Origin: Austropuccinia psidii
Taxonomy: Eukaryota > Basidiomycota > Pucciniomycetes > Pucciniales > Sphaerophragmiaceae
Assembly: GCA_023105745.1 (NCBI GenBank)
Contig: JALGQZ010000003.1
Coordinates: 71,770,696-71,834,695, forward strand
Direction of reading: 5' to 3'
Length of the DNA stretch: 64,000 nt
Shown here: piece after piece, positions 1-10,011 of the stretch
How positions within the stretch are numbered: the first letter of the stretch is position 1
Layout: the number at the start of each line of letters is the position of its first letter
Program-made: the position numbers and the translations under genes
Notes under the pieces: generated by a model
What the model was told of the DNA's origin: nothing
The model's input: the letters and a program-made list of their open reading frames with translations, nothing else
Database searches by the model: none

Positions 1-1010
1 AAAAACTTATACTTTTGAATGGTTTTGGCTTCATTTGTCTTTTGGGATGTCCCACTATTCCCAAGGGGTTGGGGGATCACTTTTTGTTGAAGCAGACTAG
101 ATATTAGATACTGCGTCCTCCCATTTGAATTTATGGCCTTTTGAATCCAGAATGGTGTCCAATTTCCAATGATCTTTTTTTGGCACACATCTTTTACTTC
201 CCTGTTGGAGCCCACATAGCATTTGCTTGGTATAAACTGACCAATGCCAATTTTCTTCAATGTGGCCCAATAAGAGTGCCGCATGAATGCCAAAGCATAT
301 ATATATCTATATATATACAGTGAGAATAAGTGAGCCAATCACACTTTCCTTCCTCACCACAATGCTTTCCCATGAGTTCCCTTTTACACTCCTTTCCTTT
401 TTTGTGAATGGCATGCTTGCACAGGAAAATGAAATGAAACAAAATTATTAGTGACTGTTGTGTGAATTATTAATTTCACCTAAATTTGATTTCAGTCAAT
501 CAATGTTTTTATTTGATGCTAAAAATGAAAGATTACATGAGACTTTTGCAAATTGGCAACCTCAAGTACCGGAACCTAAAATAATGCAGAGGATACCGCA
601 TTATTAAATTTGATATACTCATATTCCCATTCAATGAGTTTCAAATACAACCATGTGGAATATTGCAAGCATGCACAAATGCAATATGCACCCCGCTGTG
701 GACCCCTAATCATGCTAGTCCTCTTGAAAGAACCAGTGCCATTTGGCCTATGATGAGCTGGCAGAAAGTGATAAAACCCACTTCCCAAAATGCCCCTGCA
801 TGTTCTAATTGTGGGCTCAATTGCCTGACCCAGCTTACATCTTGTTGGAGTATTTTCAATGGTGTATGGAGACATGTCTCTGTACTAAGGTAGCTATCAT
901 TGGCATTCATACTGAGGAATCTGGGCAGTAGTAGCATAGGTAGTCACCATTGCTAAATTCATAAATCACTTTCCAAAATTTAATTACCATCTATCTGATA
1001 CAAAGCCAAT
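1..1010. other. AT-rich stretch without a recognisable gene
   Basis: I see no supported gene. Short open frames exist on both strands, but none has a recognisable motif or continues into the FamR remnant that ends at 1011. A (TA)n-like run sits near 297-320. Confidence 0.5.
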
Positions 1011-3181
1011 CTAAAATGGGTCAATCCTGATTGTAAGTTTAGCTGACCTGGTTACAGTCAATGTGACCTCATCAGTTGAACCAAGACCATTCTTCTCCAC
1101 CCAGGCATCACCAAATTCTAATACCAAGCATTGTGCAAATTCAAATCTATGAGTTACAGTGGGGTTAAACGACTGTGATGAGAAGAAACTTATATTCAGT
1201 AAATTACATATATCCTTATTAGTACGTAGCCACACTGGCTCTACTAGATTTTTACCCTGTGAAAGTATTTTTGAAATTTCCATGAGTGATAAAGCCCCTT
1301 TCACTGAGCTTGTTCTCCAGTCATCTGAGAATACCATCAAACCACAAACCCCCACTGCACAGAAAGCCGCTAATATACCATAGCAAATTTGATTTATTCC
1401 AAGATTCTTGTGACAAGCCAAAAGATCTTTGATGGCCTCTTTTTTTTGAGCTTGTGAGTTTGCCTTTCATTCCATAGACTTTGAACTTTTTATGTGCATT
1501 TACCATGTTGTACACAATCATCAACTGGATAGCTGTATCCATTAGATTGTCAAGGTTCTTGTGTGGCTTGGTCAGAATCTCATTGTCAGCCCCACCACCT
1601 TCAATGCTAAGCTGTGTTTCACATTGCTTTTATTTACTCAAGCAGGAGGCAAGGTATTCAGCTGCTCCCAATCCAAGTCCAAGAGGATTGGTTGAATTTG
1701 ATGTTGGTGCCACATATGGTTTGGGTGAAATCATATTTTATGAGACTAAACTAATGGATTCAAACATAAAATTTGCCCAAAAATGTTTAATTAGATTTCA
1801 GTGTTAAAGAAGGCTCTGAACCACTTTGAAGAAGGAGTGTTCAGATTTTGGGAGATTATCTGGAGGTTTTTTTATTCTTTCATCAATTTAAGATTCCAAA
1901 TGTCATTATTAAAAAAATCTTTCTGCTGCCTCAAAAAAATCTAACCCTATATATATTTCAATTTAGTTTGCGCAAGTCATCAGCCAAATCACAATGTATC
2001 ATTCACAAAGATAAAATTCACCTGCAATCTCAAGCTCCTCAAGCCACACCAACATTTTAAGCCCTTGGTTCTTTATCACGTTAATACCAACGGGCAGCAA
2101 TGTATCAGCATTATTTGTTGGTAAACTGTCCCATTGATTTTTGTAAATACTATTGATATCATCAAGCCCCCTTTTCCATTATTGTTGAGTAATATTGTAA
2201 TGATAATTCAAAATCTCTCCAAGCTCTTCAATGCAGAATAAAAATATTCCTTGAAAATTAGCAGGGGATGACACTTTGGGCTCAGGGTCAGGCATTATAT
2301 CAGTCATATCTTGACCCATTGTATCATGTTTAATTGTCTCCCTTTCTTGAAATGCTTGAATATTTTGAGGAGAGGAGGTAGGGGTTTCATCATGGATTGT
2401 TTCATTACGTATGGGGGGCCTATCAGTATCCAGAGGTTCATTATAAATATGGTCCACTTCAACATTGATTATGCCATCAACTTGATCCTGGAATCTTTTG
2501 CGGCTTCAAAGGTATGGCGTTTTTTGTTGGTTTTTTTGGTGGCATTTAAAGTTGGTCTTTTTCCTAATCTTTTTCCTGGAACTCCAATTATCACTCAAGA
2601 TTCTTCAGGTAGAGATTTTTCCATCTCCACACCTGCCCATATATTGTAAGCAGTCATTGTTAAAGGTTTTGTATTGAATTAGTAATGGACTTACAGTTCA
2701 AATCCATTTTGAGGAGGCTCATTGCTTCAGGAATATTTTGCCGTACATAATAAGGAATTTCACTATCATTTTGAATTTTTTCCAGCCTTGGGATTGTTTG
2801 AGCAATGTTTGAGACAAATTGCTCCTTGGATATAATTTCAACCTCCACACTAAAAATTATGTCAACTTGCCCAGCATCTTCTGCTGGTGCACAAGGTTCA
2901 ACAGTCTTTTCCTTCTCATAGATTTTAGGATTTGGTTTATGAGAGCTTGGAGGCTGAGATGAAATAAATGCTATGACAAAAGTATCAGTTTTGGAGAGAT
3001 TACAAATATTTAAGATAAATCTATGCTGACATTCTGGAGGAACTGATGGATGTGTATTACTATCATGTGCCAGGCTCTCTATTTCAATCCCTAATTCATG
3101 ACTACTGACCATATCAGAGATTTCACTTTCACCCTCTGGGGTTGAAGTTCATAGTTCATTGAATTCAGTTGAATTTCCCAT
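1011..3181 (-). pseudogene. FamR copy 1, decayed member of a three-copy rust gene family
   Basis: The gene reads leftward from an ATG at 3181. An in-frame TGA follows ten codons later, and an open frame resumes around 3112. The parts align in order with the intact copy at 21464-23543. First comes an N-terminal segment (2660-3112), then a segment ending in a W-L-rich motif at 2022. A phase-1 GT-AG intron follows (1947-2021, 75 nt), then a C-terminal domain with G-V-x-G-L-M and a C-L-V-L-(E/D)-F motif (1011-1421). Several stops and a frameshift in a T run just after the intron break the frame. The function of the family is unknown to me. The shared segment order and intron phase make common ancestry clear; loss of function is inferred from the breaks. 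Confidence 0.75.
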
Positions 3182-3837
3182 GGTTTTGGGCAGTGGTTGG
3201 GGTATAGCGGAGTTAGTTTATTGAGTAAAGAGATGGTGATGAGTTGATGGATAACTTGATTGAAATTCTTTCAATAAAAAGATCAAAATTGACAAAAAAA
3301 GGCAGGAGTTCTGAAAGTGGTGGAAGTAAAAAAGCTTAATATAATTGATTCTTTTTTAGGTAATCTCAATATTGGAGAATTTTGGAAAGTTTAAAAGAAC
3401 TTAAATATCAACTTAAATAAGTTCAATAGTTGGTGAATATTCTGGAAAAAATACATTTTAGAACCACAAGCTGTGGAAAAGAAACCTGCCCATCAATGGC
3501 CTTGGAACCTTCCATCAATATCCATTGAACTTGTATTGCATTTGTGAAATATGATTTGTTGGGAAATTCAAGGAGGTGATGTGTTGCAAATTATTTCATA
3601 TCATTCAAATTAAATCACTTCCCTGTGAGAAATTGAATAAAGTTGACTAGTGAGAAACATACTAAAGCCAACTTTTGAACTATTCAATGCTCATGAGGTA
3701 AGGACTAAGCAAAGTGTCCCATTTTAATGATTTGAAATAAAATGGTTTTGTTTCAAAAACAGAAGACAAAATTTGGCTTTTGAATATTCCACTTCTTAGG
3801 TTTTAATCTTTGAGCCTCATGATTTAAACCCTAACCA
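3182..3837. other. Intergenic sequence between FamR copy 1 and element A
   Basis: AT-rich, with no supported gene. It would hold the promoter of FamR copy 1, but I cannot single out a convincing core promoter element. Confidence 0.5.
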
Positions 3838-5385
3838 TGTCATAACCACAAATAATCACCCCCCCAATGGGTGTTGGGGCAATTCTAGCCTGAACCCAGT
3901 TTATGGTCAATTTACCATATAATATGTTTAAGGCCAATTGTACTCTCTTTGCCATTCATGGCCTCAGGCCATATCCTGCCCTTATTGGCCAATTCTCCAC
4001 CTCACCAACCCCCAGGCCATTATCCTTGTCTTTGGGCCTAAGGGTCCTTCAGTCTTCCAGGGGTCTATGGCCCCTCTAGCCACCACCAGAGCCCTTGGCC
4101 CAACCCCTTATATTAGGGGGGTTTTGGCCTAAATGGCCTCTATGGCTCATGGGCCATAATCCACAGCCCACAGTCCGTGGGACCATTAGGCCCCTTTTGG
4201 TTCAAATCTAATGAGGCCAAAAGGGGGCAAGGGGGAATTTCATCTGCCCACCTGAGCCAGTTTTGGCCCCAAAACCCAACCAACCCAGAATTGGCCAAAA
4301 CCACCTTAGGACCCAAAATTCGCCATAATTCAGTCCATGGCCTCTGGCAACCACCAGAGGCCACCAGCTCAGCTCCAAGAAAGGATTCCCCTCAATTTCA
4401 GGGGAAGACTTTTCCTTCCTCAATGCACCCCATACTCAAGGATCCAGAAGTGGTGCATATATGGTATAACATACCATTATGCACCATTTTTACTCAGCAA
4501 TCCAATGGTGACTCTTTCAGGACCAAATTACGTGATTCCAAATCAATTCCCCAATCTAGTACCATTTTAAAAGGAGGATCTTTCAGCTATTTCACTCTAG
4601 CAATTCCCTGGCAGCTATCAGAAGACCATTCAAGGACCCCAACCACCTGGCCCTGCAGGAGCTGGGTTGTCAATTCTCATCTGGACTATTCTAAGGGAAA
4701 TTCTCAGAGGTTATCAATCATTTCAATCATTTTCAAGGCATCAAGTACTCAGCATTCCTTGGACAACTCAATTGGTCCATACAGGTAGTAATCAAGAATC
4801 CTGTATGGCTTTGGCCCATTTGGGCCAATTCATATTCCACTGCTGGAATTCAGTCACACAGTTCAATTCTCAAGATGGCCAGAGCTGTATTGGCCCAATT
4901 CAGACAATACAGCCGGGTGACTCACCTTCCAGGATCAGACTTTCAGCCTTTCACATATACTGGCCACCTTTCATCACCTGGGGACTTTTTTCCCAGTTAA
5001 TTAATATATTGGATTTATCATTATCCTTATTTTCTTTCTATTTTCTTAAAGTAAATACTGATAATCTCAAGTCAGTCGTTTGCACCTTTCTTCTTTGCCT
5101 GTCAGTGGATATTGGTAGTAATATCCTTTACTCATTCTATTTTTCTTTCTGATAGGTTCAAACAGTGAATTGAGGATTCATTTGGTTGGCTCTTTGGCCT
5201 CTGGCTTTCTTATTATCTTGGGCATGAGCTTCCCTTTTTTTTATCTTTTGCATACTTGTCTTTAATCTTATTCTTCTTGAAAGAAATTTATTCCTTTATA
5301 TTTCTTTATCCTTTTGAAGCCTTCCAATGAGCTCTTGATTCCTAATTTCCAGGCCACTCTTGCTTCCATAAGAGCCCCTGTGACA
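3838..5385 (+). repeat. 5' LTR of element A
   Basis: Starts TGTCATAACC and ends CCCCTGTGACA. It contains a GGCC-dense block (about 3950-4350) and a TATA-containing hairpin (4451-4486), both shared with the LTRs of element B. The open frames seen here, such as 4177-4788, are LTR sequence and not genes. The start is placed by similarity to the TGTCACAACC start of the other LTRs. Confidence 0.75.
4451..4486 (+). promoter_or_regulatory. Conserved LTR hairpin containing a TATA-like core
   Basis: The arms TGGTGCATATATGGTAT and ATACCATTATGCACCA pair almost perfectly, with one bulged base and a three-base loop. The same structure occurs in both LTRs of element B, near 32520-32558 and 51060-51098, although the neighbouring sequence has diverged. 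A role as core promoter or RNA structure is inferred. Confidence 0.5.
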
Positions 5386-6097
5386 TTATATTAATTAACT
5401 CATAATTTTTTTTCATGCTTTTCATTCATTCTTTTTATCATTCTGATCCACTCATTTCATCAAAATTATGCCTCTTTCATTTTTTATGAACCTTATTATC
5501 TTTCTTCACCTCTCAATTTTCTCTCATTCATTCTTCATTTTTAGAATTGAAAGCTGACACAATTTTATATTTGTTTCTCTTTTTTAAATATTATGTCAAA
5601 TCATCAAATTTTAACTCATTCATAATTCAGCCGTAATCTAATTTTTCATTTCATTTTTCAAATTGGTCATCAAGATTTTTTAGACACACTCCTCATATCA
5701 AGATTAATTTTGAATTATTCTTCAATAATTTATATTCTATTTAAGATTTCATTTGAATTGATTTGTTTGATTTATTTGACCTAAAATTGATATTGACTTC
5801 AAGACAATTGATTGACCTGAAGATTTCATTGATTTTGCTGATCTTCACATCAAGAATTTTGACATAAATTGCCTTTTCCTCAAGAATATTTTTTGATTTA
5901 TTTTCTGCAAGATTTTGATTTTTGACTGATTGGACATATTGACTCATTGAATTCAAGTTTTCATTCAATATTTGATTATTGATTTACAGAAAGATTTTTT
6001 ATTAGATTCATTGAATTTCCTCAAGATTTGATTGTTGAACTTTTGACTTCAAGAAAATTGTTATTTTATTCATTTATTTTAAATTTTATTCCTGAAA
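5386..6097 (+). other. Untranslated leader of element A
   Basis: AT-rich leader between the LTR and gag. A motif resembling TTGACYTCAAGA recurs several times between about 5780 and 6050, and its counterpart is in the leader of element B (49393-50141). The first bases after the LTR (TTATATTAATTAACTCATAA) are conserved in B and do not start with the TGG usual for a tRNA primer site. Confidence 0.55.
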
Positions 6098-6460
6098 TAA
6101 TTCCCATTCAACATTCACCTCCTGCAAGACAGACCAGATCTCAGGACAGAGCTCAAGCTGTTCTTACTCCAACTCCAAGAGCTCCTCTTGATGGCATCCC
6201 AGCAGTTCCTCAACTGAGGGCCAAATTGGACAGAGGACCCCTTTATTGAAGGAGAAGCACCATCCAGGAAGGAAGTAAGAGGGCCAAGAAGATCAAGTTC
6301 ATTCTCAGGAGTAGCTGGCCGATTTTCAGGAACTTCAAGGACCATTTTCACAGGTCCTGGGGAAGATGGTGAAGAGCAGGAGGAGGATTCTGTGGAAGAG
6401 GAAGAGTCTGATTGTACTGAAGGTGTTCCTGCTCTGGTGGGGGCATCCCAAGGTACTGGA
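6098..6460 (+). pseudogene. Gag N-terminal part of element A, cut by element D
   Basis: Encodes the disordered, acidic N-terminal part of a Ty3/gypsy Gag and aligns with 48763-49392 in element B. The B copy begins with ATG, while A has ATT at that codon, so its initiator is lost. A one-base frameshift lies near 6240. Reading resumes in a frame rich in glutamate and serine and runs to the insertion point of element D. After D, the frame continues at 9034 without loss of a codon once one CTGGA target duplication is counted. Confidence 0.8.
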
Positions 6461-7048
6461 TGTTAGCTGGTGCCTCTTTTGTGGCTTCCAGACTAAAGTA
6501 TTAGTAATTTAATAAACTAATTTGAAGTGGAATACTATTAATTTTAATTTAATAGACGCGTCACTAATTTTATAACTATGTACTGTTGGTATTTAAGCTT
6601 CAACAATACTATAAATGGTAAAAGTGAATTTAATCACTTAAAAGGTGAGAGCGCTAATATTTCTAAAATAAAATGTAAGTAATTTTAATTGTAAAAATAT
6701 ATTTGGTTAAGAGCTCTGAGGATTAATTCAAAGAGAATTAATCCTCTTTAAATGTTGTAATTACAAATTTGAAATCAAAACAATGTAAAAGAATTCTGTT
6801 TTGAATGAAGAAAGATTTGCTATGGTAACAGGAGCAAATGTAACAACAAAATTAATGACATAGTGGGAGCATATACTATGACACATTGAGTGATTAGTCA
6901 TAGAAACAAGATTTAATTCATATTATAATAATATGAATTGAGGTATTTGAAATTTATACAAAAGAAAGAAAGAAAATGAGACAAAAATTTAAAGAAAGTA
7001 TTTGGAGTCTGTATAGCAGGTAAAGGTTTACAAGCTTGCAGGCTCACA
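6461..7048. repeat. Left LTR of element D
   Basis: 588 bp, TGTTAGCTGG to GGCTCACA. It contains a perfect 12-bp stem near 6717-6745 (GAGGATTAATTC, loop AAAGA, GAATTAATCCTC) that could fold in RNA from either strand. Confidence 0.92.
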
Positions 7049-7087
7049 TTTGGTAATACAAAAAAAAAATAGTAAAAAAAAAATGAT

Positions 7088-8176
7088 TTAGTTATAGTAA
7101 AATGTATAGCTTTGTTGTATTTTTTTAATGATTTTCTGTATATTTTTATCTGTATGATAAAAGTTGTTTCTGTCGTTTATAGAGTAATTATAAAAAAATT
7201 CTAAAATTATCATTTCGTCTCTATTCAATATACCCTCACTGAGTTTTTCTTTTTGTAGTATTTTTGTTATTGAAACAGATAGTCTACTAATATGATAATC
7301 TGAATTTAGTAGGTAGTAAATATCTGCTTTATTGTCAATGTAAGTGGTAATATTTTTCAATGTGGTTGATACTCTTTCTTTTGTTGAAATAGGTTGATTG
7401 TTTATTTTTCTTTCGATGTAATTTACAATTTTAATCAATATAGTTTCTTCTTCATGTTCAGTAACAGCCGCGTCTACTGTTGTTTCTTCTTTATTTTCAT
7501 TAATAGTTATATCTATCGTTTCTTCTTTATTTTCATTAATAGTTACATTTGTTGATGCAAGCACTATTTTGTTGATACTGGAGCTAGCGCGACTGGTAGG
7601 CGGTCGTGATTTTTCTTCTTTTATATTATAGATCTCATTATTGTTAGCGTTGGGTTGATTACTACTTAAACATCTGTTGTTATTCCTCGTTGTTGTTCTT
7701 TTTTGAATACTTGGATTCTTATTTGTTTTCATAGTGTTCGCGTTGGTACTTTTAATATCAGAATTAGCACTATACTCTTCTTCTGTAATGATCTCCTTAG
7801 TTATAGTACCATTACCAATGGTCTTAGGAACAGAGGAGACTTTGAGGGTTCCAGAATCGTAAGGGGAATGAGATCGTGTACTAATATCAGGATTAGGAAT
7901 GCAAGGCTTGTCTGTGATTCTGTAGGCTGTATTGGTAGCCAAATCGTCTTTGAAATTTGATTTTTGTGTTTTTTGCTTCTCATCACCTTGGCAATGGTAT
8001 CTTTTCCAAGCTTCCGACCGAGCTGAAGGTTTTCTTCCCCGACGACGAGAAGCAGAATAGTTAAAAGAGTAGCTACTGGTCATCATTTTGGATAGATGAC
8101 CAGTAACAATGCTTATGTCTTTTATGAACAAAGACAGGCGTTGAAAAGCTTTGATTTCAGGGGGAGCTATAGTCAT
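7088..8176 (-). CDS. Unrecognised 362-aa protein carried by element D
   Basis: An intact ORF of 363 codons occupies most of the element interior; the frame is open up to 8257, and the first ATG is at 8176. The protein does not resemble any retroelement enzyme I know. Its N-terminal third has a basic stretch with R-R-R-G-R-K-P, the middle is serine-, asparagine- and threonine-rich and probably disordered, and a T-I-N-E-N-K-E-E-T unit is repeated twice with a degenerate third. The last 120 residues look helical. If D is plus-oriented this is an antisense gene like those known in some plant LTR elements; if minus-oriented it is the only sense product. An open frame of this length in AT-rich DNA with near-identical LTRs suggests recent function, but none can be assigned. 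Confidence 0.65.
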   Translation of the reverse strand: MTIAPPEIKAFQRLSLFIKDISIVTGHLSKMMTSSYSFNYSASRRRGRKPSARSEAWKRYHCQGDEKQKTQKSNFKDDLATNTAYRITDKPCIPNPDISTRSHSPYDSGTLKVSSVPKTIGNGTITKEIITEEEYSANSDIKSTNANTMKTNKNPSIQKRTTTRNNNRCLSSNQPNANNNEIYNIKEEKSRPPTSRASSSINKIVLASTNVTINENKEETIDITINENKEETTVDAAVTEHEEETILIKIVNYIERKINNQPISTKERVSTTLKNITTYIDNKADIYYLLNSDYHISRLSVSITKILQKEKLSEGILNRDEMIILEFFYNYSINDRNNFYHTDKNIQKIIKKIQQSYTFYYN

Positions 8177-8440
8177 CGAAACTTGTTTACTGGTGTTGGA
8201 GGATGGTACTGAGGGCTCCAACAAGATTTTTGAGGCAGGTAGCTTTGGTATTAAGTCTTCAAAGCTATAGAATAATAATAAAAATGAGAATCAGTATTGT
8301 AACGTTGATTCTTGATTTTTGACGGAAGAGTCAGTTATAGAAAAACTATATATTATTAATTAGGTATTCCAACGTCTAATTAATTTATTAGATGCAATTA
8401 ATTAATTAATTAAATCTAATATAAATTTTAATATATTAAA

Positions 8441-9028
8441 TGTTAGCTGGTGCCTCTTTCGTGGCTTCCAGACTAAAGTATTAGTAATTTAATAAACTAA
8501 TTTGAAGTGGAATACTATTAATTTTAATTTAATAGACGCGTCACTAATTTTATAACTATGTACTGTTGGTATTTAAGCTTCAACAATACTATAAATGGTA
8601 AAAGTGAATTTAATCACTTAAAAGGTGAGAGCGCTAATATTTCTAAAATAAAATGTAAGTAATTTTAATTGTAAAAATATATTTGGTTAAGAGCTCTGAG
8701 GATTAATTCAAAGAGAATTAATCCTCTTTAAATGTTGTAATTACAAATTTGAAATCAAAACAATGTAAAAGAATTCTGTTTTGAATGAAGAAAGATTTGC
8801 TATGGTAACAGGAGCAAATGTAACAACAAAATTAATGACATAGTGGGAGCATATACTATGACACATTGAGTGATTAGTCATAGAAACAAGATTTAATTCA
8901 TATTATAATAATATGAATTGAGGTATTTGAAATTTATACAAAAGAAAGAAAGAAAATGAGACAAAAATTTAAAGAAAGTATTTGGAGTCTGTATAGCAGG
9001 TAAAGGTTTACAAGCTTGCAGGCTCACA
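8441..9028. repeat. Right LTR of element D
   Basis: 588 bp, identical to the left LTR except for one base that I can see. It ends CTCACA directly before the CTGGA target duplication. Confidence 0.92.
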
Positions 9029-9033
9029 CTGGA

Positions 9034-10011
9034 GGACCAACTCTAGCCCATTCTGATCAGCCTATCTCTCATCAGTCTGAACCATCCTTATTGGCCATTA
9101 TGCAGCAGATGACTCAAATTATGGCCAATCTTTAAGCAGCTTTGGTTTCTGAGGCATCAAGACCACCAGCCTTCAAGACTCCATCTATGAAAGCACCAAA
9201 AATCTTTGATGGGACTCAGCCCTTCAAAGTTAGAAGCTTCATTCAGTATTGTAAATTAATTTTTCATAATGATCTGGAAGATTTCTCTCAAGACAGAAAG
9301 AACGTTCTCTATGCCACTTCATTTCTCCTTGACAGGGCTGCAAAATGGATTAGGCTTTACCTTTCCAACTGCACCAATCAAGATCCAAATTACCTTCCAA
9401 ATTCCTGGAACTTATTTGAATCTCAACTCTTCAACTTATTTGGGGACCCAAATGAAGTCAGAAAAGTTGAAGCAGAATTGCATTCTCTAAGAATGAAAGA
9501 AGGTGGCCATGTTTCTTTATACATAGCTGATTTCAGACGTTTGGTTTCAATAATTGGAGATTGGGGTGAAAGGGCTCTTATTCATCATTTCAGGAAGGGA
9601 TTTCCATCCAGGATTTTGGATCAATTGGTCTCCCATCCTTCAAGAATTGACTCTCTTCAATACTTAATGGATGTTACCCTGGAGCTTGATACCTGGTACC
9701 ATGAGAGGAAAAAAGAGAAGAGTCATCATCAAGAGAAGAAGCCTGAAGCCTCAAAGTCAAATTCTTCTCATCCTCAAAATTCTTCAAGCTCAAGTCAAAA
9801 GAAGAAGAAGAATTTTCAGAAGAGGGACAAGGCCAATTCTTCTTTGTTGAAGAAAGACTTCAAGTTAATTAATTCTGAAAAAGGAAGAAGAATCAAGGTG
9901 GGTCTATGTACCTATTGTGGTGGGAAGCATAGTCTTGAGTCCTGTTTCAAAAGGCCTCAAAACAAGCTTACCAAACTGTCAGGCAATTTTCCCAGCCAGG
10001 GAAAATCCTGA
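9034..10011 (+). pseudogene. Gag capsid and nucleocapsid part of element A
   Basis: Continues gag after element D. The segment has a Ty3-type capsid domain (about 9180-9700), then a basic lysine- and serine-rich linker, and a CCHC zinc knuckle with C-x2-C-x4-H-x4-C spacing (about 9907-9948). One TAA lies near 9134, after which the frame is open to the stop at 10009. Gag would coat the element RNA in cytoplasmic particles. The best-preserved part is the capsid, which reads without breaks; the start-codon loss, frameshift, nonsense codon and D insertion make the whole gene inactive. Confidence 0.85.

Larger units (their letters stand above)
6461..9028. mobile_element. Short young LTR element D with a single unusual ORF
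   Basis: Two 588-bp direct repeats (6461-7048 and 8441-9028) start TG and end CA, and I find only one difference between them (6480 T against 8460 C). The five bases CTGGA flank both sides (6456-6460 and 9029-9033), which is a textbook target duplication. The 1392-bp interior has no gag, protease, reverse transcriptase or integrase, so movement would depend on enzymes from another element. It carries one long ORF on the minus strand. Orientation is uncertain. TTTGG after 7048 suggests a plus-strand primer site, but the TGTGAGCC terminus in minus orientation matches element C. Confidence 0.9.

Noticed and set aside
4177..5152. Plus-strand frames of 161-203 codons
   Set aside because: They lie wholly within the 5' LTR of element A and correspond to LTR sequence of B in varying frames.
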